From the NCBI RefSeq assembly GCF_001552715.1, contig NZ_BCRS01000047.1:1-35869 (forward strand): a stretch of DNA of 35,869 nucleotides, in the 5' to 3' direction. Position 1 is the first letter of the stretch. The number at the start of each line of letters is the position of its first letter. The notes under the pieces were generated by a model that saw nothing but the letters and a program-made list of their open reading frames with translations, did no database searches and had not been told where the DNA came from. The translations under genes and the position numbers were made by a program. The stretch comes from Mycolicibacterium vaccae NBRC 14118 = CIP 105934 (lineage in GTDB: Bacteria; Actinomycetota; Actinomycetes; Mycobacteriales; Mycobacteriaceae). Below are positions 26,579-34,337 of this stretch, piece after piece.

Positions 26579-29500
26579 TGGTAGACCACCTCCTGCGAGC
26601 GGCGACGCACGACGGTGACCTCGTCGCGCTGATTTCCGGTGGGGCCAAGGTAGTTGAACGCGAACGCGGTCTGGGCGTACCCGCCGGCGAGGTGACTCGG
26701 CTTGACCAGCAGCCGGGTCAACGAGTTGTGGATGCCGCCGCGGCGCCCGGTGGTCTCGGTCAGCGGCACATCGATCACCCGCTCCTGGGCGTGGTAGACG
26801 AACACCACCCCCTCGGGCATCCGGTGACTGACGATGGCCCGGCACACCAGCACACCGTTGCGGTTCACCGCCTCCACCCAATCGTTGTCGCGCACCCCGA
26901 TTTTCGAGGCGTCGGCGGGGCTCATCCACATCGTCGGCCCGCCGCGGGACAGCGACAGCATGAACAGGTTGTCCTGGTACTCCGAATGGATCGACCACTT
27001 CGAGTGCGGGGTCAGGTAGCGCACCGTCAGCCCGATGCCGTCCCGCTCGCCGACCGCGCCTGCCCCGAACAGCCGGGCCATGTCCAGCGGCGGCCGGTAG
27101 ACCGGCAGCTGCTCGCCGAGTTCCTCCAGCCAGTCGTGGTCGAGGTAGAAGTGCATCCGGCCGCTCAGCGTGTGAAAGGGCTTGAGGTTCTCGATGTTCA
27201 CGGTGAACGGGGCGTACCTGCGCCCGCCCGTCTCACTGCCCGACCATTCCGGGCTGGTGAGCACCGGCACCGGCCGGGCCTGGGTGTCGGCGTAGGTGAT
27301 GCGGCGCTCCTCGCTGCCCTCGGCCAGGTGCACCAGCCGCCGCCCGGTCCGGCGCTCCAGTTCGCGGAATCCCTCGACGGCCAACCTGCCGTTGGAGGTG
27401 GCCGAGAGCGCGAGGATGACGTCGGCCATCCGCTCGGCGGTGGTGATCGCCGGCCGTCCCGCGCCGGGGCCCGAGCTCAGCACCCCGAACTTCTTCGACA
27501 GCTCGGCCACCTCCTGCACCGGCCACGTGGTCACCGCCTTGGTGGTCACCCCCAGCCGGTCCACCAGCGGGCCGAGTGTCGCCCACTTGTCGGCCACCGC
27601 CGGGTAGTCGCGTTCGACCACGGTGATCGGCCCGATCGTGCGGCCCGGCACCGGGACCTCACCGGTTTCCCGCCAATCATGTTGGGTCCCGGACGGATAG
27701 GCCATTGCGCCGGGCGAATCGTGCTGCAGTGCCCCGAGGACGACGTCGGTGCGGCTACCCAGGTGTGTGCGGGCCAGCCCCGAGAAGCTGCGGGCGATCG
27801 CGCCGAAAGCCTCGAAATCCGAACGAGTCTCCCACGGCGGGTCGATCGCCGGGCTGAACGCGTGGATGTAGGGGTGCATGTCGGTCGAGGACAGATCGGC
27901 CTTCTCGTACCAGGTGGCCGCGGGCAGCACGACGTCGGACAGCAGCGTGGTCGAGGTCATCCGGAAGTCGATCGACATCAGCAGGTCGAGCTTGCCCTCG
28001 GGGATTTCCTCCGACCATGCGACGCCTGTGGGCCGCAACGCTTCCTCGGTGGGCGTGGCCTGCAGGTTCGAGTCGGTGCCGAGCAGATGGCGCAGGAAGT
28101 ACTCGTTGCCCTTGCTCGACGAGCCGAGCAGGTTGGCCCGCCACACGCTGAGCACCCGAGGCCAGTTCGCCGGATTGTCCGGATCGGTCACCGCCAGCTT
28201 GAGCGTGCCCGCGGCCAGCTGTTCGCAGACGTAGTCGGGGATCTCGCGCCCGGCGGCTTTCGCGTCGTCGGCGACCTGCAGGCTGGACCGGTCGAACTGC
28301 GGGTAGAACGGCATCCAGCCCATCGCGGTCGCGGCGGCCACCACGTCCATGGTGTGTTTGCCGTTGAACCGCCCCCGTGCGGTCGGGCTGGCCAGCGCGT
28401 CGGCCCGGTAGCCGTCGTAGCGCCACTGGTCGGTGTGGGCGTACCAGTACGACGTGCCCGGCATCTGGCGCGGTGGCCGGGACCAGTCGGTGGCACCCGC
28501 CATCGTCGCCCACCCGGTGACCGGCCGGCACTTCTCCTGGCCCACGTAGTGCGCCCACCCGCCGCCGTTGCGGCCCATCGACCCGGTCAGCAGCAGCAGC
28601 GCCAGCACTGCGCGGTAGGTGGTGTCGCCGTGGAACCACTGGCAGATGCCCGCCCCCATGATGATCATCGACCGGCCCCCGGATTCCTCGGCGTTACGCG
28701 CGAATTCGCGCGCCACCCGGATCGCCTGCCCGGCCGACACCCCGGTGATCGCCTCCTGCCAGGCCGGGGTGTAGGGCTCCCCCGCGTCGTCGTAGCCGCT
28801 CGGCCAGTCGCCGGGCAGGCCGGGCCGGGCCACGCCGTACTGGGCCAGCATCAGGTCGAACACCGTGCACACCCGGTGCCCGCCGACGCGGCGCACCGGT
28901 ACCCCGCGCAGCAGCGTGGCGCCGTGGCCACCCGGGGTGTCGAAGCGCGGCAACGTGATCAGTGCGGTCTCGCCGTCACCGGCGGGCCCGGCCACGGTGA
29001 GCGCGGGGACCACCTCACCGAGATCGAGATTCCACTTGCCGACGCCGGCGTCACCGTAGCGGAAACCCAGCGAACCCTGGGGCACCGCAACGTCATTCGT
29101 GACCCCGTCGAGCAGCACCGGTTTGAACGCCGCGTTCTCCACGCCCTGATGCGCCGCCAGGTCCGCGGCGGTCAGCATCTTGCCGGGCACCACCGCACCG
29201 CCGCGCTCCTCCAGCTTCACCAGGAACGGCAGGTCGGTGTAGGTGCGGACGTAGTCGACGAAGAACGGAACACGGTTGCGGACGAAGTTCTCGGTGAGCA
29301 TGACGTGGCCCATCGCCATGGCCAACGCGCCGTCGGTGCCCGCCGCGCACGGCATCCACTCGTCGGCGAACTTCGTGTTGTCGGCGTAGTCGGGGCTCAC
29401 GCTGACGACCTTGGTGCCGCGGTAGCGGACCTCGGCCATCCAGTGCGCATCCGGGGTCCGGGTCACCGGCACGTTGGAACCCCACATCATCAGATACGCC

Positions 29501-30270
29501 GCGTCCCACCAGTCGCCGGACTCCGGGACGTCGGTCTGGTCGCCGAACACCTGCGGTGAGGCCACCGGCAGGTCGGCGTACCAGTCGTAGAACGAGGTCA
29601 TCGCCCCGCCCAGCAGGCTGACGAACCGCGCGCCCGCGGCATGGCTGACCATCGACATCGCCGGAATCGGGGAGAACCCCGCGATGCGGTCGGGCCCATG
29701 GGTCTTGATGGTGTGCACGTGCGCAGCCGCGATCATCTCGGTGGCTTCGGCCCAGGTCACCCGCACCAGGCCGCCCTTGCCGCGGGCCTGCTGGTAACGC
29801 CGCCGCCGCTGCGGGTCGGCCTGGATGTCCCCCCAGGCCAGCACCGGATCGCCCAGGCGCGCTTTGGCATCGCGGTACATCTCGAGCAGCACGCCGCGGG
29901 CGTAGGGGTAGCGCACCCGGGTCGGCGAGTAGGTGTACCAGGAGAACGCCGCACCCCGCGGACAGCCGCGCGGCTCGTACTCGGGGCGGTCCGGACCCGT
30001 CGTCGGGTAGTCGGTTTCCTGGGTCTCCCAGGTGATGATGCCGTCCTTGACGTAGACCTTCCACGAACACGACCCGGTGCAGTTGACGCCGTGGGTGGAG
30101 CGGACCACCTTGTCGTGGCTCCAGCGGTCCCGGTAGAAGATGTCGCCTTCGCGACCGCCCTTGTGGGTGACGGTGCGCAGGTCGTCGGAGAACTGCCCCG
30201 GTGTGAAGAACCGGCCGCTGCGTTCGAGAAGTTCTTCGACCGCCCCGCCGGTGTGAAACTTCTCGGTCAT
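26575..30270 (-). CDS. narG: NarG, nitrate reductase alpha subunit
   Basis: The catalytic subunit reduces nitrate to nitrite at a bis-molybdopterin-guanine-dinucleotide centre on the cytoplasmic side. The 1231-residue product (1232 in M. tuberculosis) has the FS0 cluster motif HGVNCTGSC with His60, Cys64 and Cys68 and a third cysteine at 103, as in E. coli (His49, Cys53, Cys57, Cys92). SFYDWYADLP supplies Asp229, the counterpart of the molybdenum-ligand Asp222. The membrane-bound respiratory form is supported by the missing Tat-type signal peptide and by narJ and narI in the operon. ATG at 30270 overlaps the narK stop (ATGA); the open frame upstream runs into narK in another phase. Besides anaerobic respiration, mycobacterial NarGHI also supports nitrate assimilation. 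Confidence 0.98.
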   Translation of the reverse strand: MTEKFHTGGAVEELLERSGRFFTPGQFSDDLRTVTHKGGREGDIFYRDRWSHDKVVRSTHGVNCTGSCSWKVYVKDGIITWETQETDYPTTGPDRPEYEPRGCPRGAAFSWYTYSPTRVRYPYARGVLLEMYRDAKARLGDPVLAWGDIQADPQRRRRYQQARGKGGLVRVTWAEATEMIAAAHVHTIKTHGPDRIAGFSPIPAMSMVSHAAGARFVSLLGGAMTSFYDWYADLPVASPQVFGDQTDVPESGDWWDAAYLMMWGSNVPVTRTPDAHWMAEVRYRGTKVVSVSPDYADNTKFADEWMPCAAGTDGALAMAMGHVMLTENFVRNRVPFFVDYVRTYTDLPFLVKLEERGGAVVPGKMLTAADLAAHQGVENAAFKPVLLDGVTNDVAVPQGSLGFRYGDAGVGKWNLDLGEVVPALTVAGPAGDGETALITLPRFDTPGGHGATLLRGVPVRRVGGHRVCTVFDLMLAQYGVARPGLPGDWPSGYDDAGEPYTPAWQEAITGVSAGQAIRVAREFARNAEESGGRSMIIMGAGICQWFHGDTTYRAVLALLLLTGSMGRNGGGWAHYVGQEKCRPVTGWATMAGATDWSRPPRQMPGTSYWYAHTDQWRYDGYRADALASPTARGRFNGKHTMDVVAAATAMGWMPFYPQFDRSSLQVADDAKAAGREIPDYVCEQLAAGTLKLAVTDPDNPANWPRVLSVWRANLLGSSSKGNEYFLRHLLGTDSNLQATPTEEALRPTGVAWSEEIPEGKLDLLMSIDFRMTSTTLLSDVVLPAATWYEKADLSSTDMHPYIHAFSPAIDPPWETRSDFEAFGAIARSFSGLARTHLGSRTDVVLGALQHDSPGAMAYPSGTQHDWRETGEVPVPGRTIGPITVVERDYPAVADKWATLGPLVDRLGVTTKAVTTWPVQEVAELSKKFGVLSSGPGAGRPAITTAERMADVILALSATSNGRLAVEGFRELERRTGRRLVHLAEGSEERRITYADTQARPVPVLTSPEWSGSETGGRRYAPFTVNIENLKPFHTLSGRMHFYLDHDWLEELGEQLPVYRPPLDMARLFGAGAVGERDGIGLTVRYLTPHSKWSIHSEYQDNLFMLSLSRGGPTMWMSPADASKIGVRDNDWVEAVNRNGVLVCRAIVSHRMPEGVVFVYHAQERVIDVPLTETTGRRGGIHNSLTRLLVKPSHLAGGYAQTAFAFNYLGPTGNQRDEVTVVRRRSQEVVYQ

Positions 30271-31499
30271 CGGGCGCGCTCCTCGGATCGGGGCTCGGTG
30301 GCGTGCAGGCGCAGCGCGGTGTAGACGAACGCCGCCAGCGCCGTGACCACCAGCAGCGCCAGCCCGACCGTGTAGTCGTTGTCGACGCTGTCGTAGGTCG
30401 CGCCCATGACCAGCGGGGGGAAGTAGCCGCCCAATCCTCCTGCAGCGGCGACGATTCCAGTGACCGACCCGACCGCCGTGCCGGGCGCCCGACGCGAGAC
30501 CCAGGCGAACACGCCGCCGGTGCCGATACCCAGGAAGATGGCCAGCGTGATGAACGTGACGGCCGACCACAGATCCGGGGGCGGCTGGAAGATCGCGACG
30601 AAGGCCATCAGCGCGGTGCCCGCAAAGGACACGAGCACAACGTATTTCGGGGCGAAGCGGTCGGCGAGCGCGCCGCCGACCGGGCGGGCGAGCACCGCCG
30701 CGACCGCGAATCCGGCAGTGCGCGCGCCCGCGTCGACCGCGGAGAAGTCGTAGATGGTCCTGATGTACGTGGGCAGGTAGTTGGCGAAGGCGACGAATCC
30801 GCCGAAGACGATGGCGTAGAGGATCGACATCTCCCAGGTGACCGGGAGTTTCGCCGCGGCGGCCAGCTTCGGCAGGACCGGGTCGTGGTTCGGTATGAAC
30901 AGCGGCGCGTTTTTCATCACCACCACGCAGAGCACCGCCGTCACCGCGAGCGCCCCGGCGATGATCACATGCGTGGTCATCAGCCCGAACCAGCCCACGA
31001 ACCGGGGTGTGAAGAACGCCGACAGGGCCGTACCGACCATGCCCATGCCGAACACCCCGGTGGCGTAACCCCGCCGACTGGGTTCGTACCAGTGGTTGGC
31101 GAACGGGATTCCGACCGCGAAGATGGTGCCCGCGATACCGAGGAAGAACCCGGACACCAGCAGCAGCGGATAGGACCCCGCCTCACCGGCCGCGCCGACA
31201 GCCAACACCGGCAGGATCGACGCCAGCGACACCGCGATGAACAACGCGCGGCCGCCGAACCTGTCGGTGAGCGACCCGATCACGATCCGCCCCAGCGCCC
31301 CCACCAGGATCGGGGTGGCGACCAGAACGGATGCCTCACTGCTGCTCAACGACATGTCGCCGGCGTAGGTGGTCGACAGCGGGCCGATCATGTTCCACGC
31401 CCAGAAGTTGATCGCCGATACCCAGGTGGCCAGCGCCAGATTGAGTCCCGGATGTGCGCCGGTCTCCGGCAGCGTCGCCGTGCTCACCGCCTGAGCCAA
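30267..31499 (-). CDS. narK: NarK-family nitrate/nitrite transporter
   Basis: An MFS transporter of the nitrate/nitrite porter family with about twelve helices. NFWAWNMIGPLSTTYAGDMSLS, then PILVGALGRIVIGSLTDRFGGR (motif A) in the N-terminal half, and GGVFAWVSRRAPGTAVGSVTGIVAAAGGLGGYFPPLVMG in the C-terminal half are typical nitrate signatures. It imports nitrate or exchanges it for nitrite to serve NarGHI. The 410-residue form starts with a TTG at 31499 without a ribosome site; a GTG at 31487 (VSTATLPET) is an equally good start. Its stop overlaps narG, so it heads the operon. In M. tuberculosis narK2 sits elsewhere (Rv1737c), so this linkage is a clear difference. Subtype (NarK1 or NarK2) is not settled. 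Confidence 0.93.
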   Translation of the reverse strand: MAQAVSTATLPETGAHPGLNLALATWVSAINFWAWNMIGPLSTTYAGDMSLSSSEASVLVATPILVGALGRIVIGSLTDRFGGRALFIAVSLASILPVLAVGAAGEAGSYPLLLVSGFFLGIAGTIFAVGIPFANHWYEPSRRGYATGVFGMGMVGTALSAFFTPRFVGWFGLMTTHVIIAGALAVTAVLCVVVMKNAPLFIPNHDPVLPKLAAAAKLPVTWEMSILYAIVFGGFVAFANYLPTYIRTIYDFSAVDAGARTAGFAVAAVLARPVGGALADRFAPKYVVLVSFAGTALMAFVAIFQPPPDLWSAVTFITLAIFLGIGTGGVFAWVSRRAPGTAVGSVTGIVAAAGGLGGYFPPLVMGATYDSVDNDYTVGLALLVVTALAAFVYTALRLHATEPRSEERAR

Positions 31500-31523
31500 T
31501 CAAACTCGCAAGGTCGGCGCGGC

Positions 31524-31542
31524 GTTTCGCGTTGATCGAAAC
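31524..31542. promoter_or_regulatory. Inverted repeat GTTTCG-N7-CGAAAC upstream of narK
   Basis: GTTTCG (31524-31529) and CGAAAC (31537-31542) form a dyad 25-43 bases upstream of the narK start, where it would overlap a promoter. It is a candidate operator for the nitrate operon. It does not match the DosR or classical GlnR consensus. Confidence 0.4.
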
Positions 31543-31617
31543 AATCTGCGGCACAGGCATTTCGGTATGCAAAGACCTGGCGTAGCGGACACGTGAACTA
31601 CACCGACACCCGAGTGC

Positions 31618-31633
31618 CGAAACCGCAGTTTCG
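31618..31633. promoter_or_regulatory. Second dyad CGAAAC-N4-GTTTCG upstream of narK
   Basis: The same two half-sites occur again in the opposite arrangement, CGAAAC (31618-31623) and GTTTCG (31628-31633), about 95 bases from the first dyad. It can also fold as a hairpin. Sharing half-sites with the first dyad makes a common binding protein conceivable. Confidence 0.35.
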
Positions 31634-31715
31634 CGGGTGGTTCCTGGCGTACCGCGGGGTTGCGCGCCGGCACGGCGGCCGCTGTCCGGCGCCGTTACCG
31701 GATTCCGCCGGCCGG

Positions 31716-31872
31716 CAGCCAGCCCAGGTCCGGCAGCCACGCCCGGTCGGCGGGCACCCACGGCAGGTCGGCGATCTCGGCGCCGCGCACCCTGCGCAGC
31801 GCTCGGTGGTCGTGCGGGCCCCGACCGTCACGTCGACGCCGAGCTCCTCGTTCAGCTACCGGGCCGGCGCGC
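31716..31872 (-). pseudogene. Broken partial copy of mutT2
   Basis: Compared with the intact mutT2 downstream, 31716-31817 matches 33651-33752 (95 of 102 bases by eye), then 82 bases are missing, and 31814-31872 matches 33831-33889 (55 of 59). The deletion joins at a short shared GCGG. It is not a multiple of three, so the frame is lost, and a GAG-to-TAG change falls on the Glu of the NUDIX Arg-Glu pair. The N-terminal third of the gene is absent. It corresponds to about residues 47-126 of MutT2. It is non-functional and lies on the opposite side of the PE-PPE gene from the intact copy. Confidence 0.85.
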
Positions 31873-31992
31873 GGCGGGCGGCCGCCTCAGGTAGCGAGCG
31901 AAGCCCCGGGCAGGTTCAATGCAAAGTACTTGACTCCTATGCGAACATGCCCAGCAGGGCGGCGGTGTTGTCGGCGGATTGGAGAGTGCTCA

Positions 31993-33585
31993 GTGCGTGT
32001 GTTCATCCGGTCACTGCTCGTCACCGTCGTTGCGGTGCTCGGCGCGACGGTGCTGGCCATCGGTTCGTCCCTGACCGCAGCGGTGGCGGCGCTGGCCGAC
32101 CCCGTTGCTCTGATCATGGGAAACAGCGGCCGCCCCTGGCCCGAGGAGTCCTACGTCGCCAATGCCATGCGGCGCTACATCGAGCCCAATTCGACCTGCG
32201 GAACCGAGACCTGCGAGGCCCGCAACGTCTACGGTCCGGAGGAATTCTGGCCGGTGTACGGCGGGCTGACCGCAATGAGCTTCAACCGGTCGACCGCTGT
32301 GGGGCTGGATTACCTGGACGCCGCGTTGCAGCAGCAGCTGCACGCCGAGCCCGGGGAGAAGGTGGTTATCTTCGGCTACTCGCAGAGCGGCCGGATCACC
32401 AACCTCCAGCTTCGTAACCTCGCAGACCCGGACTACGCGGTGGGCAACGACAAGATCGTGCCGGACGCGAACCAACTCCAGATCGTCCTGGTCGGCAACT
32501 GGAGCCGCCCCAACGGTGGGATCGGGTCCCGGTTCAACGGCATCACCATTCCGATCCTCGACATCACCTTCGACGGCCCCACCCCGACCGACACCGGTTA
32601 CCAGATGACCGATATCTCCTACGAATACGACATCATCTCCGACGCGCCGTTGTACCCGATCAATTTGTTGGCGACGGCCAACGCGGCGCTGGGCTTCTTC
32701 TACGCCCACCTGACATATGCCGACCCATCCGCCACCGGCGCGGCCTTTCCCTGGGGGTCGCACAGTGAAGCGTCGTTCGAAGAGCTGCTCGCCTCGTCGA
32801 CGGTGCAGAAGTACCCGGGCAAGGGGCAAGATCCGAACGGCAACCCCGAGGACTGGGACAACACCTATGTCCTGATCCCGTCGAAGCACCTTCCGCTGCT
32901 GCAGCCGATCCGCGATCTCGCAGCCGCCACCCGCACGTCCGCGATCATCGAGCCGCTGATGTTGTTGATCGAGCCGACGCTGAAGGTGCTGATCGACACC
33001 GGGTATGACCGGACCATCCCGATGGGCAAGAACACCCCGGCCCGCTTGATCCCGCTGATCAACCCGTTCAAGCTGACCGCCGACCTCGCCAAGGCGGTCG
33101 GTCAGGGTATCCACGACGCGCTCGGAATCAAATCCGCGGTCCCCGCCGCGCCGACGGTCACCCCCTCCGCCGAGAGCGCTACGCCACTGCGCGACTCCCA
33201 GACGGTTGCCGACAAACGCCTCGACAAGGCGGCGCAGGAGCCCGCTGAGGACGAGACGCCCACAGTGGCAGAGGAATCCAGCGATAGCTCCAGGCATCCG
33301 GAAGAGGACGGGGATGCGGCGACGGACGCGGATTCGGATACGGATACGGATACGGACGAACTGTCGGGCGGCAGCGAGCAGGACACCGTCGAGCAGGACA
33401 CCGGCGATCCGGCGGACAGTGCGGACACCACGGACGAGGTGCGGCAACCCGGCACCCCGGAGTCCACCGACGCAGCCGACTCCGACGACGCCGCCACGTC
33501 CGACCGCGCCGACGAGGCCGAGTCGGGAAGCGACGCGGACCGCGCCGCCACGAAGCCGGACGCCGGCGATAGCGCCGCCGCGTAG
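31993..33585 (+). CDS. Secreted PE-PPE-domain (alpha/beta hydrolase-like) protein with acidic tail
   Basis: The 530-residue protein starts with a signal peptide or anchor ([21 protein letters not shown], cleavage near AALA-DP at residue 36) and has no PE or PPE N-domain. Residues about 36-330 are the PE-PPE hydrolase domain: the nucleophile motif GYSQSG with Ser130 (the GxSxS/G form of this family) and [15 protein letters not shown] before it. In M. tuberculosis the same domain occurs in the acyltransferases Chp1 and Chp2 (Rv3822, Rv1184c). From about residue 400 the tail is acidic and low in complexity ([18 protein letters not shown]). The GTG at 31993 has GGAGA seven bases upstream. Upstream it faces narK divergently; downstream it converges on mutT2. 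The natural substrate is unknown. Confidence 0.85.
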   Translation: MRVFIRSLLVTVVAVLGATVLAIGSSLTAAVAALADPVALIMGNSGRPWPEESYVANAMRRYIEPNSTCGTETCEARNVYGPEEFWPVYGGLTAMSFNRSTAVGLDYLDAALQQQLHAEPGEKVVIFGYSQSGRITNLQLRNLADPDYAVGNDKIVPDANQLQIVLVGNWSRPNGGIGSRFNGITIPILDITFDGPTPTDTGYQMTDISYEYDIISDAPLYPINLLATANAALGFFYAHLTYADPSATGAAFPWGSHSEASFEELLASSTVQKYPGKGQDPNGNPEDWDNTYVLIPSKHLPLLQPIRDLAAATRTSAIIEPLMLLIEPTLKVLIDTGYDRTIPMGKNTPARLIPLINPFKLTADLAKAVGQGIHDALGIKSAVPAAPTVTPSAESATPLRDSQTVADKRLDKAAQEPAEDETPTVAEESSDSSRHPEEDGDAATDADSDTDTDTDELSGGSEQDTVEQDTGDPADSADTTDEVRQPGTPESTDAADSDDAATSDRADEAESGSDADRAATKPDAGDSAAA

Positions 33586-33611
33586 CGGCGAAGCCCTCTG
33601 TCCCTGGCGCT

Positions 33612-34028
33612 TCAGTCAGACCCGGGGTGCCCGAAGTCCTCTGCGTCGAGCAGCCTGCCCAGGTCCGGCAGCCACGCCCGGTCGGCGGGCACCCACGGCA
33701 GGTCCGCGAGCTCGGCACCTCGCACCCAGCGCAGCGCGCGGTGGTCGTGCGGCGCCACGACTCCGCCGGTGCGGGTGACCACGTAGGCGCGCAGACATGC
33801 CGTCGGGCTCAACGCGACCTCGGCGCCGACGCGGGCACCGACCGTCACGTCGACGCCGAGCTCCTCGTTCAGCTCCCGCGCCAGCGCGCTCTCATCGGTC
33901 TCCCCCGGGGCGACCTTTCCGCCGGGCAGCTCCCACAGTCCGGCCAGCTCCGGCGGGCGGGCGCGCTGGGCCACCAGCAGCGCCCCGCGCTCCACGAGCG
34001 CACCCGCCACCACGATCAAGTTCGACAC
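33612..34028 (-). CDS. mutT2: MutT2, NUDIX dCTP/8-oxo-nucleotide pyrophosphatase
   Basis: The 138-residue protein has a perfect NUDIX box, [23 protein letters not shown] (G-x5-E-x7-REL-x-EE-x-G), at about residues 37-59, and fits MutT2 (Rv1160) in length and in place next to phhB. It should hydrolyse oxidised or noncanonical (d)NTPs to monophosphates; M. tuberculosis MutT2 prefers dCTP and 5-methyl-dCTP. The GTG start at 34028 lies eight bases beyond the TACCGT box of a shared palindrome, with no ribosome site, so a leaderless mRNA is likely. It converges on the PE-PPE gene, 26 bases between stops. A broken second copy lies at 31716-31872. Confidence 0.92.
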   Translation of the reverse strand: MSNLIVVAGALVERGALLVAQRARPPELAGLWELPGGKVAPGETDESALARELNEELGVDVTVGARVGAEVALSPTACLRAYVVTRTGGVVAPHDHRALRWVRGAELADLPWVPADRAWLPDLGRLLDAEDFGHPGSD

Positions 34029-34035
34029 TGCGCCA

Positions 34036-34049
34036 GACGGTATACCGTC
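34036..34049. promoter_or_regulatory. Palindromic promoter shared by mutT2 and phhB
   Basis: GACGGTATACCGTC is a perfect 14-bp palindrome in the 27-base gap. On each strand it contains TACCGT, a TANNNT -10 box, ending seven bases before the phhB ATG (34056) and eight before the mutT2 GTG (34028). Both mRNAs would be leaderless. The symmetry places the two starts almost equidistant from the centre. Confidence 0.55.
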
Positions 34050-34055
34050 GAGGTC

Positions 34056-34337
34056 ATGGCTGTGTTATCGGATGAACAGGTCGACGCCGCACTGTCCGAG
34101 CTCGACGGCTGGGAGCGCACCGACGGAGCCCTGCGGCGGTCGGTGAAGTTCCCGGCGTTCCTCGACGGCGTCGACGCCGTCCGCCGCGTCGCCGAGCACG
34201 CAGAGGCCAAAGACCACCACCCCGACATCGATATCCGTTGGCGGACGGTGACTTTCGCATTGGTCACACACTCCGAAGGCGGCATCACGGACAAGGACGT
34301 GCAGATGGCCCGCGATATCGACGGGATCCTCGGCTAG
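34056..34337 (+). CDS. phhB: Pterin-4a-carbinolamine dehydratase
   Basis: The 93-residue enzyme (Rv1159A) dehydrates pterin-4a-carbinolamine and recycles tetrahydropterin. The family signature [14 protein letters not shown] gives His54 and His55, and His72 (LVTHSEGG) completes the catalytic set with the same 18-residue spacing as in the rat enzyme (61 and 79). No aromatic amino-acid hydroxylase gene is nearby, so the in vivo role may be in another pterin path, for example molybdopterin-linked or folate chemistry; this is open. The 3' end overlaps the convergent pimE coding region by 53 bases. Confidence 0.92.
   Translation: MAVLSDEQVDAALSELDGWERTDGALRRSVKFPAFLDGVDAVRRVAEHAEAKDHHPDIDIRWRTVTFALVTHSEGGITDKDVQMARDIDGILG

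Larger units (their letters stand above)
31500..31992. other. Intergenic region narK / PE-PPE gene
   Basis: These 493 bases between two divergent genes hold the upstream region of narK with two GTTTCG-type inverted repeats, a broken copy of part of mutT2 (31716-31872) and the upstream region of the PE-PPE gene, which includes TTGACT at 31930-31935 without a clear -10 partner. No intact gene is visible; the long forward open frame through it is not conserved-looking. Confidence 0.7.

Noticed and set aside
26692..29559. A 955-codon open frame antisense to narG
   Set aside because: It is Arg/Gly/His-rich with no domain features, as expected for the complement of a GC-rich gene, and narG on the other strand is certain.
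31524..31542. GlnR or DosR box upstream of narK
   Set aside because: Half-sites GTTTC/GAAAC have nine bases between them instead of the six of GlnR, and the GGGAC-type core of DosR is missing.
31660..31992. Upstream extension of the PE-PPE frame
   Set aside because: It runs through the mutT2 fragment and has no signal; a GTG at 31993 with a ribosome site and a signal peptide right after it is the better start.
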